Shown piece after piece: positions 25,365 through 35,000 of a DNA stretch of 64,000 bases. The position numbers and the translations under genes are program-made. The stretch spans positions 310,001 through 374,000 of the forward strand of contig CABIZX010000002.1 in NCBI GenBank assembly GCA_902363375.1, written 5' to 3'. Source of the stretch: Clostridiaceae bacterium. GTDB taxonomy: Bacteria; Bacillota; Clostridia; Clostridiales; Clostridiaceae. A model generated the notes under the pieces. The model did not search any database and was not told where the DNA came from. It saw only the letters and a program-made list of their open reading frames with translations. Within the stretch, counting starts at the first letter, position 1. Every line of letters starts with the position of its first letter.

Positions 25365-27311
25365 ATGAAGGACATGATAAAGTTGAATGATGAATTAAAA
25401 AATAATAAGGATAAGGTTTTAGTTAAAGATAATAAAACTCAACCTATATTTGATTATGAGGATTGTATTTTTGAAAAAGTATATGTTGAAACTCCAGTAG
25501 ATACCGATGGAGATGGGAAACTTGATTTAATTGCTGTATATATACGTAGACCTAAGGAAACCTTATATGGAGTTAAGGTACCTGCTATATATGTTGCAAA
25601 TCCATACATGATGAAATGTAATGAAGAATGGTATGTACCACATAATGTGGACAAGGATCTAGAGAGTTTTGAGCAGCAACACATCTCTAAAGAAGATGTT
25701 ACATATAATTTTAACGATAAAAAAGAAGTTAAAATATTAGAAGAAAGAAAGACTGTAGGGTATGCAATTACAGCTCCAACTGAGGAAATTCCGTTAGATT
25801 GTATTACTGATTGGTATAGTTATTTTAATAGCAGAGGCTACGCTTCAGTGTTTTGCGGTGGACTTGGAACAAAGGGTTCTGAAGGATTTAATAGTTGTGG
25901 GTCTGTAGAAGAAACAGCAGCATTTAAAGCAGTAATTGATTGGTTAAATGGTAGATGTAGAGCATTTACAAATAGAAAAGATAATATTGAAATAAAAGCA
26001 GAGTGGTGTACAGGAAATGTTGCAATGTCAGGAAAATCTTACTTAGGAACAATGTGCATTGCTGTAGCAGCTACAGGAGTTGAGGGATTAAAGACTATTA
26101 TTCCAGAGGCTGCAATATCAAATTGGTATGAATATTATCGTTATAATGGACTTAATTCACCAGCTATGGGATGGCAAGGAGATGATTTAGATATTCTCGC
26201 AAAGTATTGCTTCAGTAGAAAGATGGATGAAGATTATGAGAATGTACGAGAAGCATATGATGGATGGTTAGAAAACTTGGTTAAAGAAGAGGATCGTGAA
26301 AGTGGAAATTATAATAAGTTTTGGGATGAAAGAAATTATTTAAATTTAGCCAATAAAATTAAGGCATCTACATTTATTGTGCATGGATTAAATGATTGGA
26401 ATGTTATGCCTAATCAATGTGATCTTCTATGGAAAGCCCTTGAAAAGTATGATGTCCCAAGAAAAATAATTTTACATCAAGGCGATCACATATACATTCA
26501 TGATTTAGAAAGTGGAAACTTTAACGAGATTATGCATATGTGGCTAGATCATTGGTTATATGGGATTGATAATGGAGTTATGGAAAAAGTACCAAATGTT
26601 TTAATTCAAAGTAATGTGGATCAAAATAAGTGGTATAGTTCATCTAATTGGCCAGCAGATGGAAGCAGTTTAAAGAGATTTGCCATTGGACAAGTTCCGG
26701 AAGAACTTACCTTTATTGATGATTTATCTTCTACTATATATAAGAGAGATAAAAACAACTTATCAGAATGGTTAGATGAAATAACAACTAGTGAAGTAAA
26801 AGAAAATGGGCATTTTATAAAATTCTTAGGTGAAAAATTAGAAGAAGAAGTAAGAATAAGTGGTAGAGTGAAGGTATCCTTTAGTGCTGCAATTGATAAA
26901 CCAACGGCTATTTTAAGTGCTATGTTAGTAGAGTATGGAGAGGATAATCGTATGCTTACAAAACAAGAGGTCGCAAAGAAAGATGGAATTACTTGGGGAC
27001 TTAATACCCCTAAGTCAGATATAAAAAGATTTGTTCATGAAGAAATTCCTTCAAAGTACAGAGTTATTTCTAGAGGGTGGATGAATGCACAAAATAGAAA
27101 GGGTATATGGAGAAAAGAAGTTATAGACCCAGGAACTTTCTATGATTATTCATTTACTATGATACCGATGGATTATACAGTAAAAGCTGGTCATAAGCTT
27201 GGAGTTATATTGTATGGAACTGATGCAGAAACTACTCAAAGACCTTTTACAAAAACTGAAATTACAGTAAAGACAAAGTCTATAAAAATTGAAATTCCAT
27301 TTGTAGAGTAG
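25365..27311 (+). CDS. pepX: X-Pro dipeptidyl-peptidase (S15 family)
   Basis: 648 residues. The alpha/beta hydrolase core begins near residue 35. The catalytic triad is visible as Ser225 in GKSYLG, Asp344 in HGLNDWNV and His375 in HQGDHIYIH. The C-terminal 200 residues form the beta-jelly-roll domain typical of S15 (WSS..P and FYDYSFTMIPMDYTVKAGHKLGVILYGTD segments). It is shorter than lactococcal PepX (about 760 residues) because the N-terminal helical domain is missing. Without a signal peptide it should be cytosolic, releasing X-Pro dipeptides from the ends of imported peptides. TAGGAGGAATC precedes the ATG. Confidence 0.9.
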   Translation: MKDMIKLNDELKNNKDKVLVKDNKTQPIFDYEDCIFEKVYVETPVDTDGDGKLDLIAVYIRRPKETLYGVKVPAIYVANPYMMKCNEEWYVPHNVDKDLESFEQQHISKEDVTYNFNDKKEVKILEERKTVGYAITAPTEEIPLDCITDWYSYFNSRGYASVFCGGLGTKGSEGFNSCGSVEETAAFKAVIDWLNGRCRAFTNRKDNIEIKAEWCTGNVAMSGKSYLGTMCIAVAATGVEGLKTIIPEAAISNWYEYYRYNGLNSPAMGWQGDDLDILAKYCFSRKMDEDYENVREAYDGWLENLVKEEDRESGNYNKFWDERNYLNLANKIKASTFIVHGLNDWNVMPNQCDLLWKALEKYDVPRKIILHQGDHIYIHDLESGNFNEIMHMWLDHWLYGIDNGVMEKVPNVLIQSNVDQNKWYSSSNWPADGSSLKRFAIGQVPEELTFIDDLSSTIYKRDKNNLSEWLDEITTSEVKENGHFIKFLGEKLEEEVRISGRVKVSFSAAIDKPTAILSAMLVEYGEDNRMLTKQEVAKKDGITWGLNTPKSDIKRFVHEEIPSKYRVISRGWMNAQNRKGIWRKEVIDPGTFYDYSFTMIPMDYTVKAGHKLGVILYGTDAETTQRPFTKTEITVKTKSIKIEIPFVE

Positions 27312-27352
27312 ATGTTTACTAATACCTTTATTATATAGAGTAATATATGGAA

Positions 27353-27492
27353 AATGTTGAGATTACTGATTTATGGTACCCCTATTATTCCATAGTATAA
27401 TTTATAAATAGTACGATACCTAAATATAAGAACTATTATATAATAAGAAGTTTCTTATGTTTCTATAAATTTAAAATGTAATCTCAACATTT
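27353..27492. repeat. 140-bp element bounded by 15-bp inverted repeats
   Basis: AAATGTTGAGATTAC (27353-27367) recurs in inverted form as GTAATCTCAACATTT (27478-27492). The 110 bases between are AT-rich, non-coding and not themselves inverted. No clear target-site duplication flanks it. It lies between two convergent genes and could be a miniature transposon-like element or simply a long-range hairpin in both transcripts. Confidence 0.5.
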
Positions 27493-27503
27493 AACTTATA
27501 TAA

Positions 27504-27540
27504 TAGGAATCATGATAAAAATCACGATTCCTATAAATTT
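27504..27540. terminator. Bidirectional terminator between pepX and the sirtuin gene
   Basis: TAGGAATCATGAT and ATCACGATTCCTA form a 13-bp stem with one G-U pair and a loop of four A. T/A tracts on both sides suit the two convergent genes. Confidence 0.78.
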
Positions 27541-27557
27541 TTGTAAAATATACCTTC

Positions 27558-28301
27558 CTATTTTATAAGAGAATGAGTAGCATCCGAAAGAGCCTCGTCT
27601 ATAGAATCATTAATAACCAAGTTGGCTTTAGAATCTCTAGAAGTACTACTTTTATTGATTAAAACTAAATTTTTACCATTAAAATAATCAATAAGGCTCG
27701 CAGCAGGATAAACTACAAGAGAAGTACCGCCTATAATTAAAGTATCAGCAGCATGTATAGCTCTAATGGAATTAGTTAGAGTATCACTATCTAAAGCTTC
27801 CTCATAAAGAACTACATCAGGTTTAACTATTCCATTACAGGAAGGACATCTAGGTATTCCATCTGAGTTAAGGATAAAATTTAAATCATAAAAGGTATTA
27901 CATCCAGTGCAATAGTTTCTATGTACAGAGCCATGAAGTTCAAAAACTTTTTTACTTCCAGCAGCTTGATGCAGACCATCAATATTTTGTGTAATAACTG
28001 CTTTTAACTTACCCATTTCTTCTAGCTTAGCTAATGCTATATGAGCTCCATTAGGCCTTACATTAGTATAAATCATTTTTTCTTTATAAAAATCATAGAA
28101 TTCCTTAGTATGAGAATAAAAAAAGCTATGACTAAGCATTTCTTCGGGAGAATATCTTCGATTTTCTACTATGTTATAAAGACCATCTCCAGATCTAAAG
28201 TCTGGAATTCCAGAAGCAGTAGAGACTCCAGCTCCGCCAAAGAATACTATGTTATGACTCTCTTTTAAAATATGAGTTAATTTTTCTATTTCAGCATTCA
28301 T
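27558..28301 (-). CDS. cobB: NAD-dependent protein deacylase (sirtuin)
   Basis: 247 residues. The NAD-binding signature is FFGGAGVSTASGIPDFRS (residues 20-37). The motif TQNIDGLH (104-111) and the catalytic His123 in ELHGSV follow. A structural zinc site is formed by C131-x2-C134 and C152-x2-C155. The enzyme removes acyl groups from lysines using NAD in the cytosol; which acyl group is preferred cannot be judged. GGAGATGATTTA supports the start. The gene is monocistronic. The 380 bases upstream (28302-28681), shared with the divergent VOC gene, hold only AT-rich sequence with no clear operator. Confidence 0.93.
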   Translation of the reverse strand: MNAEIEKLTHILKESHNIVFFGGAGVSTASGIPDFRSGDGLYNIVENRRYSPEEMLSHSFFYSHTKEFYDFYKEKMIYTNVRPNGAHIALAKLEEMGKLKAVITQNIDGLHQAAGSKKVFELHGSVHRNYCTGCNTFYDLNFILNSDGIPRCPSCNGIVKPDVVLYEEALDSDTLTNSIRAIHAADTLIIGGTSLVVYPAASLIDYFNGKNLVLINKSSTSRDSKANLVINDSIDEALSDATHSLIK

Positions 28302-28681
28302 TAAATCATCTCCAAATTATATTTAATAAGTTTATTATTGCATAAATGAAATTTTAGTTAAAGTATAGATGTAAAAATAAAGATAGAACAATCTGAAAAT
28401 TTTTTGATTTGAATTTTAGAGTATATATATTTTAATAATCAGGGAAATTTATTTTAATTAAGGATTTATTCAAGCATAACTTTAGCAACCAAAGTATATC
28501 TACCATATAATCCATTTATTGTAGAAAAAATTTGCTTATGATATACTGAAACTAAAATTATGTATATGATTAATTTAAAAATGGTGTGTTATACTAGTTT
28601 TAATGTATTAATTAAATAAGTAAAGAAATATAAAATTATATGTAGTAGTAAGTACAAAATTAATAAAGTGAGGTAATATTT

Positions 28682-29041
28682 ATGAATTTAGAAATGGTTA
28701 CTATAGCAGTAAAAGATTTAAAAGAATCAGAAAAGTTTTACAAGGAAGTTTTAGAATTAAAAGAGATGAACAGAATAGATACTCCAGAGGGAGTACATAT
28801 TGTTTTCTTAAAGGATGAAGAAGCTGGAGTTATTGAATTAATAGAATTTCCGAAGAATCTAGCTGGAGAAGAAAAGGCTAATAGTTCAAATATTACTATT
28901 TTATTTAATGTAAATGACTTCAATGAAGCAGTAAGAAAATTAGAAGAGCAAAATGTGGAAATGATTAATGGACCTATGGAAAAGTATATTTTCATTTTTG
29001 ATCCTAATGGTGTTAAAATTGGAGTTAGACAAAAGAAGTAA
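28682..29041 (+). CDS. VOC-superfamily (glyoxalase/dioxygenase-like) protein
   Basis: 119 residues, one vicinal-oxygen-chelate module pair: MVTIAVKDLKESEKFYKEVLELKE at the N-terminus and the FIFDPNGVKIGV strand at the C-terminus. The Glu in GVIELIEF is a possible metal ligand, but the N-terminal His of true glyoxalase I is absent (VTIAV). The metal and activity are therefore uncertain. These small proteins are found as lactoylglutathione-lyase-like, antibiotic-binding or unassigned enzymes. GAGGTAATATTT precedes the ATG; a bidirectional terminator follows. Confidence 0.8.
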   Translation: MNLEMVTIAVKDLKESEKFYKEVLELKEMNRIDTPEGVHIVFLKDEEAGVIELIEFPKNLAGEEKANSSNITILFNVNDFNEAVRKLEEQNVEMINGPMEKYIFIFDPNGVKIGVRQKK

Positions 29042-29075
29042 AAGTTTTAAATATTTAAAACTGTAATAGTATAAA

Positions 29076-29099
29076 GAGGCTTTTATAAAGCCTCCTTTG
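29076..29099. terminator. Bidirectional terminator
   Basis: GAGGCTTT and AAAGCCTC around a 3-nt loop, with T-rich sequence after the stem in both directions. It sits between the VOC gene and the convergent ABC operon. Confidence 0.8.
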
Positions 29100-29103
29100 C
29101 TTT

Positions 29104-29826
29104 TTACAAAACTTTAGATAAGAAATCTATAGTTCTAGAATTTTTAGGACTTCCGAAAATTTCTTCTGGTGTGCCTTCCTCTAGAATTTTTCCTTCATCC
29201 ATGAAGAGGATTCTATCACCAACTTCCTTTGCAAAGCCCATTTCATGAGTAACTACAACCATAGTCATGCCTTCTTTGGCAAGTTCCTTCATAACATTTA
29301 AAACTTCTCCAACCATTTCAGGGTCTAAAGCAGAAGTAGGTTCATCAAATAGCATTACATCTGGGTTCATTGCTAAAGCTCTTGCAATAGCAATTCTTTG
29401 CTTTTGTCCTCCAGATAGAGAAGGTGGGTATGAATTTGCTTTATCAGTTAATCCTACCATTTTTAAAAGGTCTAAGGCTTTTTTATTAGCTGTTTCTAAT
29501 TTTTCACCCTTTACTTTAATAGGAGCTATAGTTATATTTTCTAATACTGATTTATGTGGAAATAAATTAAACTGTTGAAACACCATTCCCATTTTTTCTC
29601 TTAGTTTATTTATGTTAGCTTTTTTATCAGTAATACTTTTCCCTTCAAAGATAATTTCTCCAGAAGTAGGTACTTCAAGAAGGTTAAGGCAACGTAAGAA
29701 AGTAGACTTACCAGAGCCAGAAGGGCCAATAATCACGACAACTTCTCCCTTTTTTATATGTTCATCTATTCCTTTTAAAACTTCTATTTCTCCAAAGCTT
29801 TTCTTTAAGTTTTTAACGTGAATCAT
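29104..29826 (-). CDS. Polar amino-acid ABC transporter ATPase
   Basis: 240 residues from the ATG at 29826 ([19 protein letters not shown]). Walker A is GPSGSGKST, the Q-loop lies in [12 protein letters not shown], the signature is LSGGQKQR, Walker B is [14 protein letters not shown] and the H-loop is VVTHEM. The run is typical of GlnQ/ArtP/HisP-class importers. I start here because upstream codons have no ribosome binding site. It overlaps the permease gene by 14 bases, so it is translationally coupled as the last gene of the importer operon. Confidence 0.92.
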   Translation of the reverse strand: MIHVKNLKKSFGEIEVLKGIDEHIKKGEVVVIIGPSGSGKSTFLRCLNLLEVPTSGEIIFEGKSITDKKANINKLREKMGMVFQQFNLFPHKSVLENITIAPIKVKGEKLETANKKALDLLKMVGLTDKANSYPPSLSGGQKQRIAIARALAMNPDVMLFDEPTSALDPEMVGEVLNVMKELAKEGMTMVVVTHEMGFAKEVGDRILFMDEGKILEEGTPEEIFGSPKNSRTIDFLSKVL

Positions 29827-30493
29827 TTCCTTTAAGTCTCCTTTCTGCATAAGCCATTAATCTTCCTAGTGTAAATGTAAGGGCAAAGTAACAAATTGCC
29901 GCTACAATTAGAGGTTCAAAATTTCTGTAGGTAGCACCAGTCACTAGCTTAGCACCATAGGTTATTTCAGCTACACCAATAGCTGATGCCATAGAGGATT
30001 CCTTTATTATGGCAACAAATTCATTACCTATAGCAGGTAAGATGTTTCTTATGGCTTGAGGTAAGATAATATGTTGCATTGCCATTCTTTGATTCATTCC
30101 TAAACTTCTTGCAGCTTCTAATTGCCCTTTATCTACCGCATCGATTCCACTTCTTATTATTTCTGCTACATAAGCTCCTGAGTTAAGAGAAAGTGCTATG
30201 ACACAAGCTACTAAAGGAGTGAGCTTAAACCCAAAGGAGGTTGTACCAAAATATACTATGAAAATTTGTAATAATAGGGGTGTTCCTCTTATAAATTCTA
30301 TATAAATAGAAGCTATAATCTTAGGAATAGGTATTTTTAATACAGAGGCTTTGGACCTTTTCATAAAACAAAGAAGAGTTCCAAGAATTGCTCCCAACAT
30401 AACGGATAGTATTGCTACTATTAAAGTCCATTTAATACCTTCTAGAAACACTGGATAATATTTTTCTATAAATTTAAAACTTAAGTTAAACAT
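29813..30493 (-). CDS. Polar amino-acid ABC transporter permease
   Basis: 226 residues with five hydrophobic segments. The family segment [18 protein letters not shown] and the EAA loop [33 protein letters not shown] (in overlapping parts) mark the HisM/GlnP class, and the C-terminal helices are in place. It forms the membrane channel with the downstream ATPase and upstream binding lipoprotein. AAAGGAGGAAGC before the ATG is strong. Substrate class: polar amino acid such as glutamine, cystine, arginine or histidine; it is not resolved by sequence. Confidence 0.92.
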   Translation of the reverse strand: MFNLSFKFIEKYYPVFLEGIKWTLIVAILSVMLGAILGTLLCFMKRSKASVLKIPIPKIIASIYIEFIRGTPLLLQIFIVYFGTTSFGFKLTPLVACVIALSLNSGAYVAEIIRSGIDAVDKGQLEAARSLGMNQRMAMQHIILPQAIRNILPAIGNEFVAIIKESSMASAIGVAEITYGAKLVTGATYRNFEPLIVAAICYFALTFTLGRLMAYAERRLKGNDSR

Positions 30494-30527
30494 AGCTTCC
30501 TCCTTTGTAGCTAGTTGAAATTAATAG

Positions 30528-31352
30528 CTATTGTGCTGTAACCTCATTCTTACTTAATTCAATAGCCTGTTTATAAAATTCTTGTATTTTGCCTTCTGAT
30601 TCTAATCTTTCAAGAGTTTTATTAACTTCTGTTATTAAAGCTTCTTGTCCTTTTGGAAGAGCTATAGCAGAACCGCCACCAGAAGTATCTGCAATTCTTT
30701 CTTCTGCAACAACTAATTCTTCATGAACAACAGCTTGTATATCTGCAACAGGTAGTTCAACTATTACTGCATCAAGATTTCCAGCTATTAAATCTTGAAT
30801 TAAAGTTGGAACCTCTGGTAGTAGTTTTACATCTGCATTTTCAATTCCTTGAGCTAAGGTAGCTTGGATAGAGCCATTTTGAGCTCCAACTCTTTTACCT
30901 TTTAAATCATCAATATTTTTAATCTCTTTAGCAGTATTTTTATTAATTAAGATACCTTGCTCAGCCTGAAAATATATATTTGAAAAATCTATAATTTCTC
31001 TTCTTTCCTCATCAGGTGATAGTCCAGATACACCTAAGTCGACTATTCCATTTCTAGTAGCATCACAGATTGTACTAAATTCCATCTCCTGGATTTCATA
31101 TTCTACACCTAAATCTTTAGCTATTTCACTTATTAGATTTAAATCCAATCCAACCATTTTCTTTTTACCGTTTTCCATAACAAAAAATTCGTAAGGTGCG
31201 TAATCTACACTCATACCTACCTTTAATTTTCCTTCTGCTTTTATTTTTGATAGCAAGTCCTCATTAGATTTATTACCACACCCCATTAAAGATAATGTCA
31301 TAGTACCTATCATTGCTATTACAAGAACTTTCTTTAGTACACCTTTTTTCAT
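30528..31352 (-). CDS. Amino-acid ABC transporter substrate-binding lipoprotein
   Basis: 274 residues from the ATG at 31352, about 9 nt after AAGGGGG; a longer frame begins with an unlikely TTG on that site. Lipobox LMGC gives Cys25. The SBP_bac_3 fold is clear: GKLKVGMSVDYAPYEFF, GLDLNLISEIAKDLGVEYE, DLGVSGLSPDEERREIIDFSNIYF, and LKGKRVGAQNGS. It captures an amino acid outside the membrane for the following permease and ATPase. The missing Arg/Asp details needed for ligand prediction were not analysed. Confidence 0.92.
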   Translation of the reverse strand: MKKGVLKKVLVIAMIGTMTLSLMGCGNKSNEDLLSKIKAEGKLKVGMSVDYAPYEFFVMENGKKKMVGLDLNLISEIAKDLGVEYEIQEMEFSTICDATRNGIVDLGVSGLSPDEERREIIDFSNIYFQAEQGILINKNTAKEIKNIDDLKGKRVGAQNGSIQATLAQGIENADVKLLPEVPTLIQDLIAGNLDAVIVELPVADIQAVVHEELVVAEERIADTSGGGSAIALPKGQEALITEVNKTLERLESEGKIQEFYKQAIELSKNEVTAQ

Positions 31353-31393
31353 AAATATATCCCCCTTGTACAATTGAATAATAATTTAACTCT

Positions 31394-31432
31394 ATTGCAT
31401 AATTATACAACTATAATTTATATTTATGCAAT
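31394..31432 (-). promoter_or_regulatory. Promoter of the amino-acid importer flanked by a dyad
   Basis: On the minus strand TTGCAT, an 18-nt spacer and TATAAT form the promoter (31402-31431). A perfect inverted repeat, ATTGCATAA (31394-31402) and TTATGCAAT (31424-31432), overlaps both boxes. This is the layout of a repressor site. No regulator gene is adjacent. Confidence 0.6.
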
Positions 31433-31627
31433 ACATTTTTCATATTTATTCAAAAAGTTTTTATTTATTTTAATTTAAATCACATACTTAGAGAAAAATA
31501 AATTATGAAAACCTTGTGAACTATATGTCTACATGATAATATTACTATGTTATTAAATAAGAGTTTTATTAATAAATATTAGATCCTTAAGGAATTTATT
31601 AATGATAAAAGTAAGGAGAGTAAGGAA

Positions 31628-31921
31628 ATGAAGTTATCTGAAAAAGCTAAGAATCGACAAATAAATAAAGAAGCTCTCATATCTATTATTTTGTATATAC
31701 TTTACTTTATTTGGTGGTATGTTACTGGATTTGGGTTAGGAAGTAATGATCCATCTACTTATAAATATGTAATGGGACTTCCATTATGGTTTGTGCTGAG
31801 TAGTTTTGTAGGCCCTATAATTCTCATAATTGCAGTTATATTTACTGTAAAATATTTATTTTTAGATATAGAGCTAGATGATAGTGAAACTAAGACTGAT
31901 GAAAATAATCATGGGAAGTAG
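31628..31921 (+). CDS. YhdT-like small membrane protein (PanF partner)
   Basis: 97 residues with two membrane helices (about 18-38 and 55-80) and an acidic tail. The pattern ILYFIWWYVTGFGLG ... GLPLWFVLSSFVGPIILII matches the DUF997/YhdT family. That family is usually encoded directly before sodium/pantothenate symporters. Here panF follows after 14 bases. Its role is unproven; it may be a small subunit or stabiliser of PanF. AAGGAGAGTAAGGAA precedes the ATG. Confidence 0.82.
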   Translation: MKLSEKAKNRQINKEALISIILYILYFIWWYVTGFGLGSNDPSTYKYVMGLPLWFVLSSFVGPIILIIAVIFTVKYLFLDIELDDSETKTDENNHGK

Positions 31922-31935
31922 AGTGAGAAGATACT

Positions 31936-33429
31936 ATGGAAAAAATGTTAATTGTAATACCAATTATAATTTATTTAGCATTAAATTTATTTATAGGAGT
32001 TTGGATTAGTAAACATTCAGCAAAAGAAAATGCTAAAAATGGATTTATAAATAATTATTTTATAGGCGGAAGGTCTATGGGGGGATTTGTTCTAGCCATG
32101 ACTTTAATAGCTACTTATACTAGTGCTAGTAGCTTTATAGGTGGACCAGGAATTGCATATTCGGTGGGATTAAGCTGGGTATTTGTAGCAGTGACTCAGG
32201 TACCAACAGCATTTTTAACACTGGGCATATTAGGAAAAAAGCTAGCAATAATCTCTAGAAAAATTAATGCTGTAACAGTAACTGATTATTTATACAAAAG
32301 ATATAAATCACCAACGGTAGTTATAATAGCATCTATTGCACTAGTCGTATTTTTTATTGTAACTATGGTGGCTCAATTTATTGGTGGTGCAGTATTATTT
32401 CAATCAATCACTGGATATTCTTACTTAATAGGGCTAATTTTATTTGGGACTATAGTAATTATATATACTACTATTGGAGGGTTTAAAGCAGTAGTAATTA
32501 CTGATACCCTTCAAGGAATCATAATGTTAATTGGAACAGGATTAATACTTTATACTATTATAAAAGTTGGTGGTGGTATGGATGCTATTTCAGCCACACT
32601 AAATGAAATTAATCCAGTATGGAGTACTCCTTTATCAGGAGATCATTTTAGCAAAGGGTACATAATGTCTTTTTGGGTTCTTGTGGGGGTTGGTACACTT
32701 GGACTTCCACAAAATACAGTTAGAGCTATGGGATTTAAGGATAGCAAATCCATGCATGATGCTATGATTTATGGAACTGTAGTTTTCTTTATTTTAATGT
32801 TTGGTATGCTTTTAGCGGGAGTGCTTTCAGCAGCTATTCTTCCAACTGGAATTTCTAATTCGGATATAGTTATTCCAACTTTAGTTATTAAAATCATGCA
32901 TCCTGTAGTAGCTGGAATATTTCTTGCAGCACCTCTTGCAGCAGTTATGTCTACAGTATCTTCTATGCTAATTTTATCCTCCGCGGCAATTATAAAGGAC
33001 ATATATATGAATTACATTATGAAGAAGGATGAAGCAAAAGAAGGCAATGATTTTGAAAAGAAAATATCAAGGATGAGTCTATGGTCTACAGCAATTATTG
33101 GGTTTATAGTATTTATTCTTGCAATACAACCACCAGACCTTCTTACTTTTATTAATTTATTTGCCTTTGGAGGCTTAGAAGCAGCTTTCTTCTGCCCAGT
33201 AGTCTTTGGTTTATACTGGAAAAGATCTAATGCTGTGGGAGCTATATTCTCTATGATATGTGGAGTTGGATCTTTCATATTATTTTATATAACTAAGTTT
33301 GCACCTATGGGAGCTCAACCAATAGTGCCAGCTCTTATAGTAGCAATAGTTGCATTCTTTATAGGAAGTTACGTTGGGCCAAGACCCGATAAGGATGTAT
33401 TAGAACTATTTTATGGTGCAGAAGAGTAG
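31936..33429 (+). CDS. panF: Sodium/pantothenate symporter
   Basis: 497 residues with about 13 helices of the sodium:solute symporter (SSF) fold. Conserved pieces include GGRSMGGFVLAMTLIATYTSASSFIGGPG near the N-terminus, YTTIGGFKAVVITDTLQG, and a C-terminal SSM.ILSSAAI segment. The small YhdT-like gene just upstream is typical of panF loci and supports pantothenate as substrate. The protein imports pantothenate, the coenzyme A precursor, with sodium. A ribosome site is only moderate (GAGTGAGAAG). Confidence 0.87.
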   Translation: MEKMLIVIPIIIYLALNLFIGVWISKHSAKENAKNGFINNYFIGGRSMGGFVLAMTLIATYTSASSFIGGPGIAYSVGLSWVFVAVTQVPTAFLTLGILGKKLAIISRKINAVTVTDYLYKRYKSPTVVIIASIALVVFFIVTMVAQFIGGAVLFQSITGYSYLIGLILFGTIVIIYTTIGGFKAVVITDTLQGIIMLIGTGLILYTIIKVGGGMDAISATLNEINPVWSTPLSGDHFSKGYIMSFWVLVGVGTLGLPQNTVRAMGFKDSKSMHDAMIYGTVVFFILMFGMLLAGVLSAAILPTGISNSDIVIPTLVIKIMHPVVAGIFLAAPLAAVMSTVSSMLILSSAAIIKDIYMNYIMKKDEAKEGNDFEKKISRMSLWSTAIIGFIVFILAIQPPDLLTFINLFAFGGLEAAFFCPVVFGLYWKRSNAVGAIFSMICGVGSFILFYITKFAPMGAQPIVPALIVAIVAFFIGSYVGPRPDKDVLELFYGAEE

Positions 33430-33446
33430 AATATTTGAATAAATTT

Positions 33447-33558
33447 AAAAGCTATATAAGCTGACTAAATTTTAAATTAAACATTGAAGTTGTATTTATC
33501 AGGATAGAAGTTCAATATTTAATTTATTTTAGGTTAAGTTTTATATAGCTTTTTTATT
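33447..33558 (+). terminator. Nested hairpin terminator after panF
   Basis: An outer stem pairs AAAGCTATATAA with TTATATAGCTTT and is followed by T6. An inner pair of arms, AAATTAAACATTGAA and TTCAATATTTAATTT, with one mismatch, folds inside it. The 215 bases to sbcD hold no other feature beyond AT-rich sequence. Confidence 0.65.
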
Positions 33559-33773
33559 TAAAGGCTTTAGGTAACCACATAAAATACCAACGTTTTTTAT
33601 TTTATATATGATACTACAAAATAACTTAATGTATAATAGATATAATGGGATAGAGAATTTATAGAGTTTAAGGAATTAAAATTAGATTGATGTATAGAAT
33701 GAGTTGAATTTATTATATATTTAATAATTTACACTTTAAAAATAATAAATAAGTTAGCAAGGGAGGAATAAAC

Positions 33774-35000
33774 TTGAGAATACTTCATACTGGTGATTGG
33801 CATCTAGGAAAAAATCTAGAAGGTCAAAGTAGAATGGATGAGCAAGAGGAATTTTTAAAAGACTTTGTAACTATAGTGGAAGAAAACAATATAGATTTAG
33901 TTATCATTGCAGGAGATGTTTACGATACTAGTAATCCACCAGCTAGAGCTGAGAAAATGTTCTATGATACCTTAAAAAAGCTTTCTAGAAATGGAGAAAG
34001 ATTAACCCTTGTAATTTCAGGTAATCATGATAATCCGGACAGGTTAGTGGCAGCAGGACCATTAGCAATGGATCATGGAATAATAATGGTGGGAACTCCT
34101 AAGACCATAGTTCAACCAGGTATATATGGAAAACATAAACTTATAGAATCTGGAGAAGGGTTTATTGAAATTGAAGTAAATGGAGAAAAAGCAGTTATAT
34201 TAACAGTGCCTTATCCAAGTGAAAAAAGATTAAATGAAATATTATACAGTGGGATGGATAGTGAAGAAGAAAAGTTAATGTCCTATAGTGATAGAATACA
34301 TGAATTATTTCATTCTTTAGAAAGTCACTATAGAGAAGATACTATAAATTTAGTTGTATCTCATCTCTTTGCTATGGGTAGTGAAGAAAGTGGTTCAGAA
34401 AGAAGTATTCAATTAGGAGGAAGCTATATAGTTAATGGAAGTTGCTTCCCTGAATCAGCTCAGTACATAGCCCTTGGTCATGTGCATAAACCACAGGTTG
34501 TACCTGGAACAAATAAAAGAGCACGTTACTCAGGTTCCCCTCTTCATTATAATAAAAAAGAAATTAGTTTCAAAAATAAGTGTTTTATTGTAGATGTAAA
34601 GGCTGGAGAAGAGAGTGTTATAGAAGAGGTAGAAATAAAGGTTTATAAACCTATAGAAGTCTGGAAGTGTAATAATGTAGAAGAAGCAATCTTAAAGTGT
34701 GAGGAAAATAAGGATAGAGATTGTTGGGTTTACCTTGAAATTTCTACAGATAGATATATTAATGAAGATGAAATAAAAAAAATGAAAACATTAAAAAAAG
34801 ATATCTTAGAAATTATGCCTAAAATAAGAGGTATAGAGGCTGAAGATGAGACTGCTACTAGCCTTTCAGAAAAATCTTTTGAAGAAATATTTAAAGAATT
34901 TTATAAAAAAGAAAGAGGCGTAGAGGCAGAAGGGGAAGTAGTTGATCTGCTTATGTCTATAATTTCTGAAGATGGAGGTGAAGAGAATGAAACCAATTAG
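33774..35000 (+). CDS. sbcD: Nuclease SbcCD subunit D
   Basis: 408 residues starting at TTG, 8 nt after GGGAGGA. Metallophosphoesterase motifs appear in order: GDWHLGK, IIAGDVYD, VISGNHDN, VVSHLF and LGHVHKPQ; these bind two Mn ions. A C-terminal capping region follows. SbcD is the nuclease subunit that, with SbcC, opens hairpins and processes DNA ends. Its last 14 bases overlap the sbcC start, so the subunits are translationally coupled. The length fits the family. Confidence 0.95.
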   Translation: MRILHTGDWHLGKNLEGQSRMDEQEEFLKDFVTIVEENNIDLVIIAGDVYDTSNPPARAEKMFYDTLKKLSRNGERLTLVISGNHDNPDRLVAAGPLAMDHGIIMVGTPKTIVQPGIYGKHKLIESGEGFIEIEVNGEKAVILTVPYPSEKRLNEILYSGMDSEEEKLMSYSDRIHELFHSLESHYREDTINLVVSHLFAMGSEESGSERSIQLGGSYIVNGSCFPESAQYIALGHVHKPQVVPGTNKRARYSGSPLHYNKKEISFKNKCFIVDVKAGEESVIEEVEIKVYKPIEVWKCNNVEEAILKCEENKDRDCWVYLEISTDRYINEDEIKKMKTLKKDILEIMPKIRGIEAEDETATSLSEKSFEEIFKEFYKKERGVEAEGEVVDLLMSIISEDGGEENETN

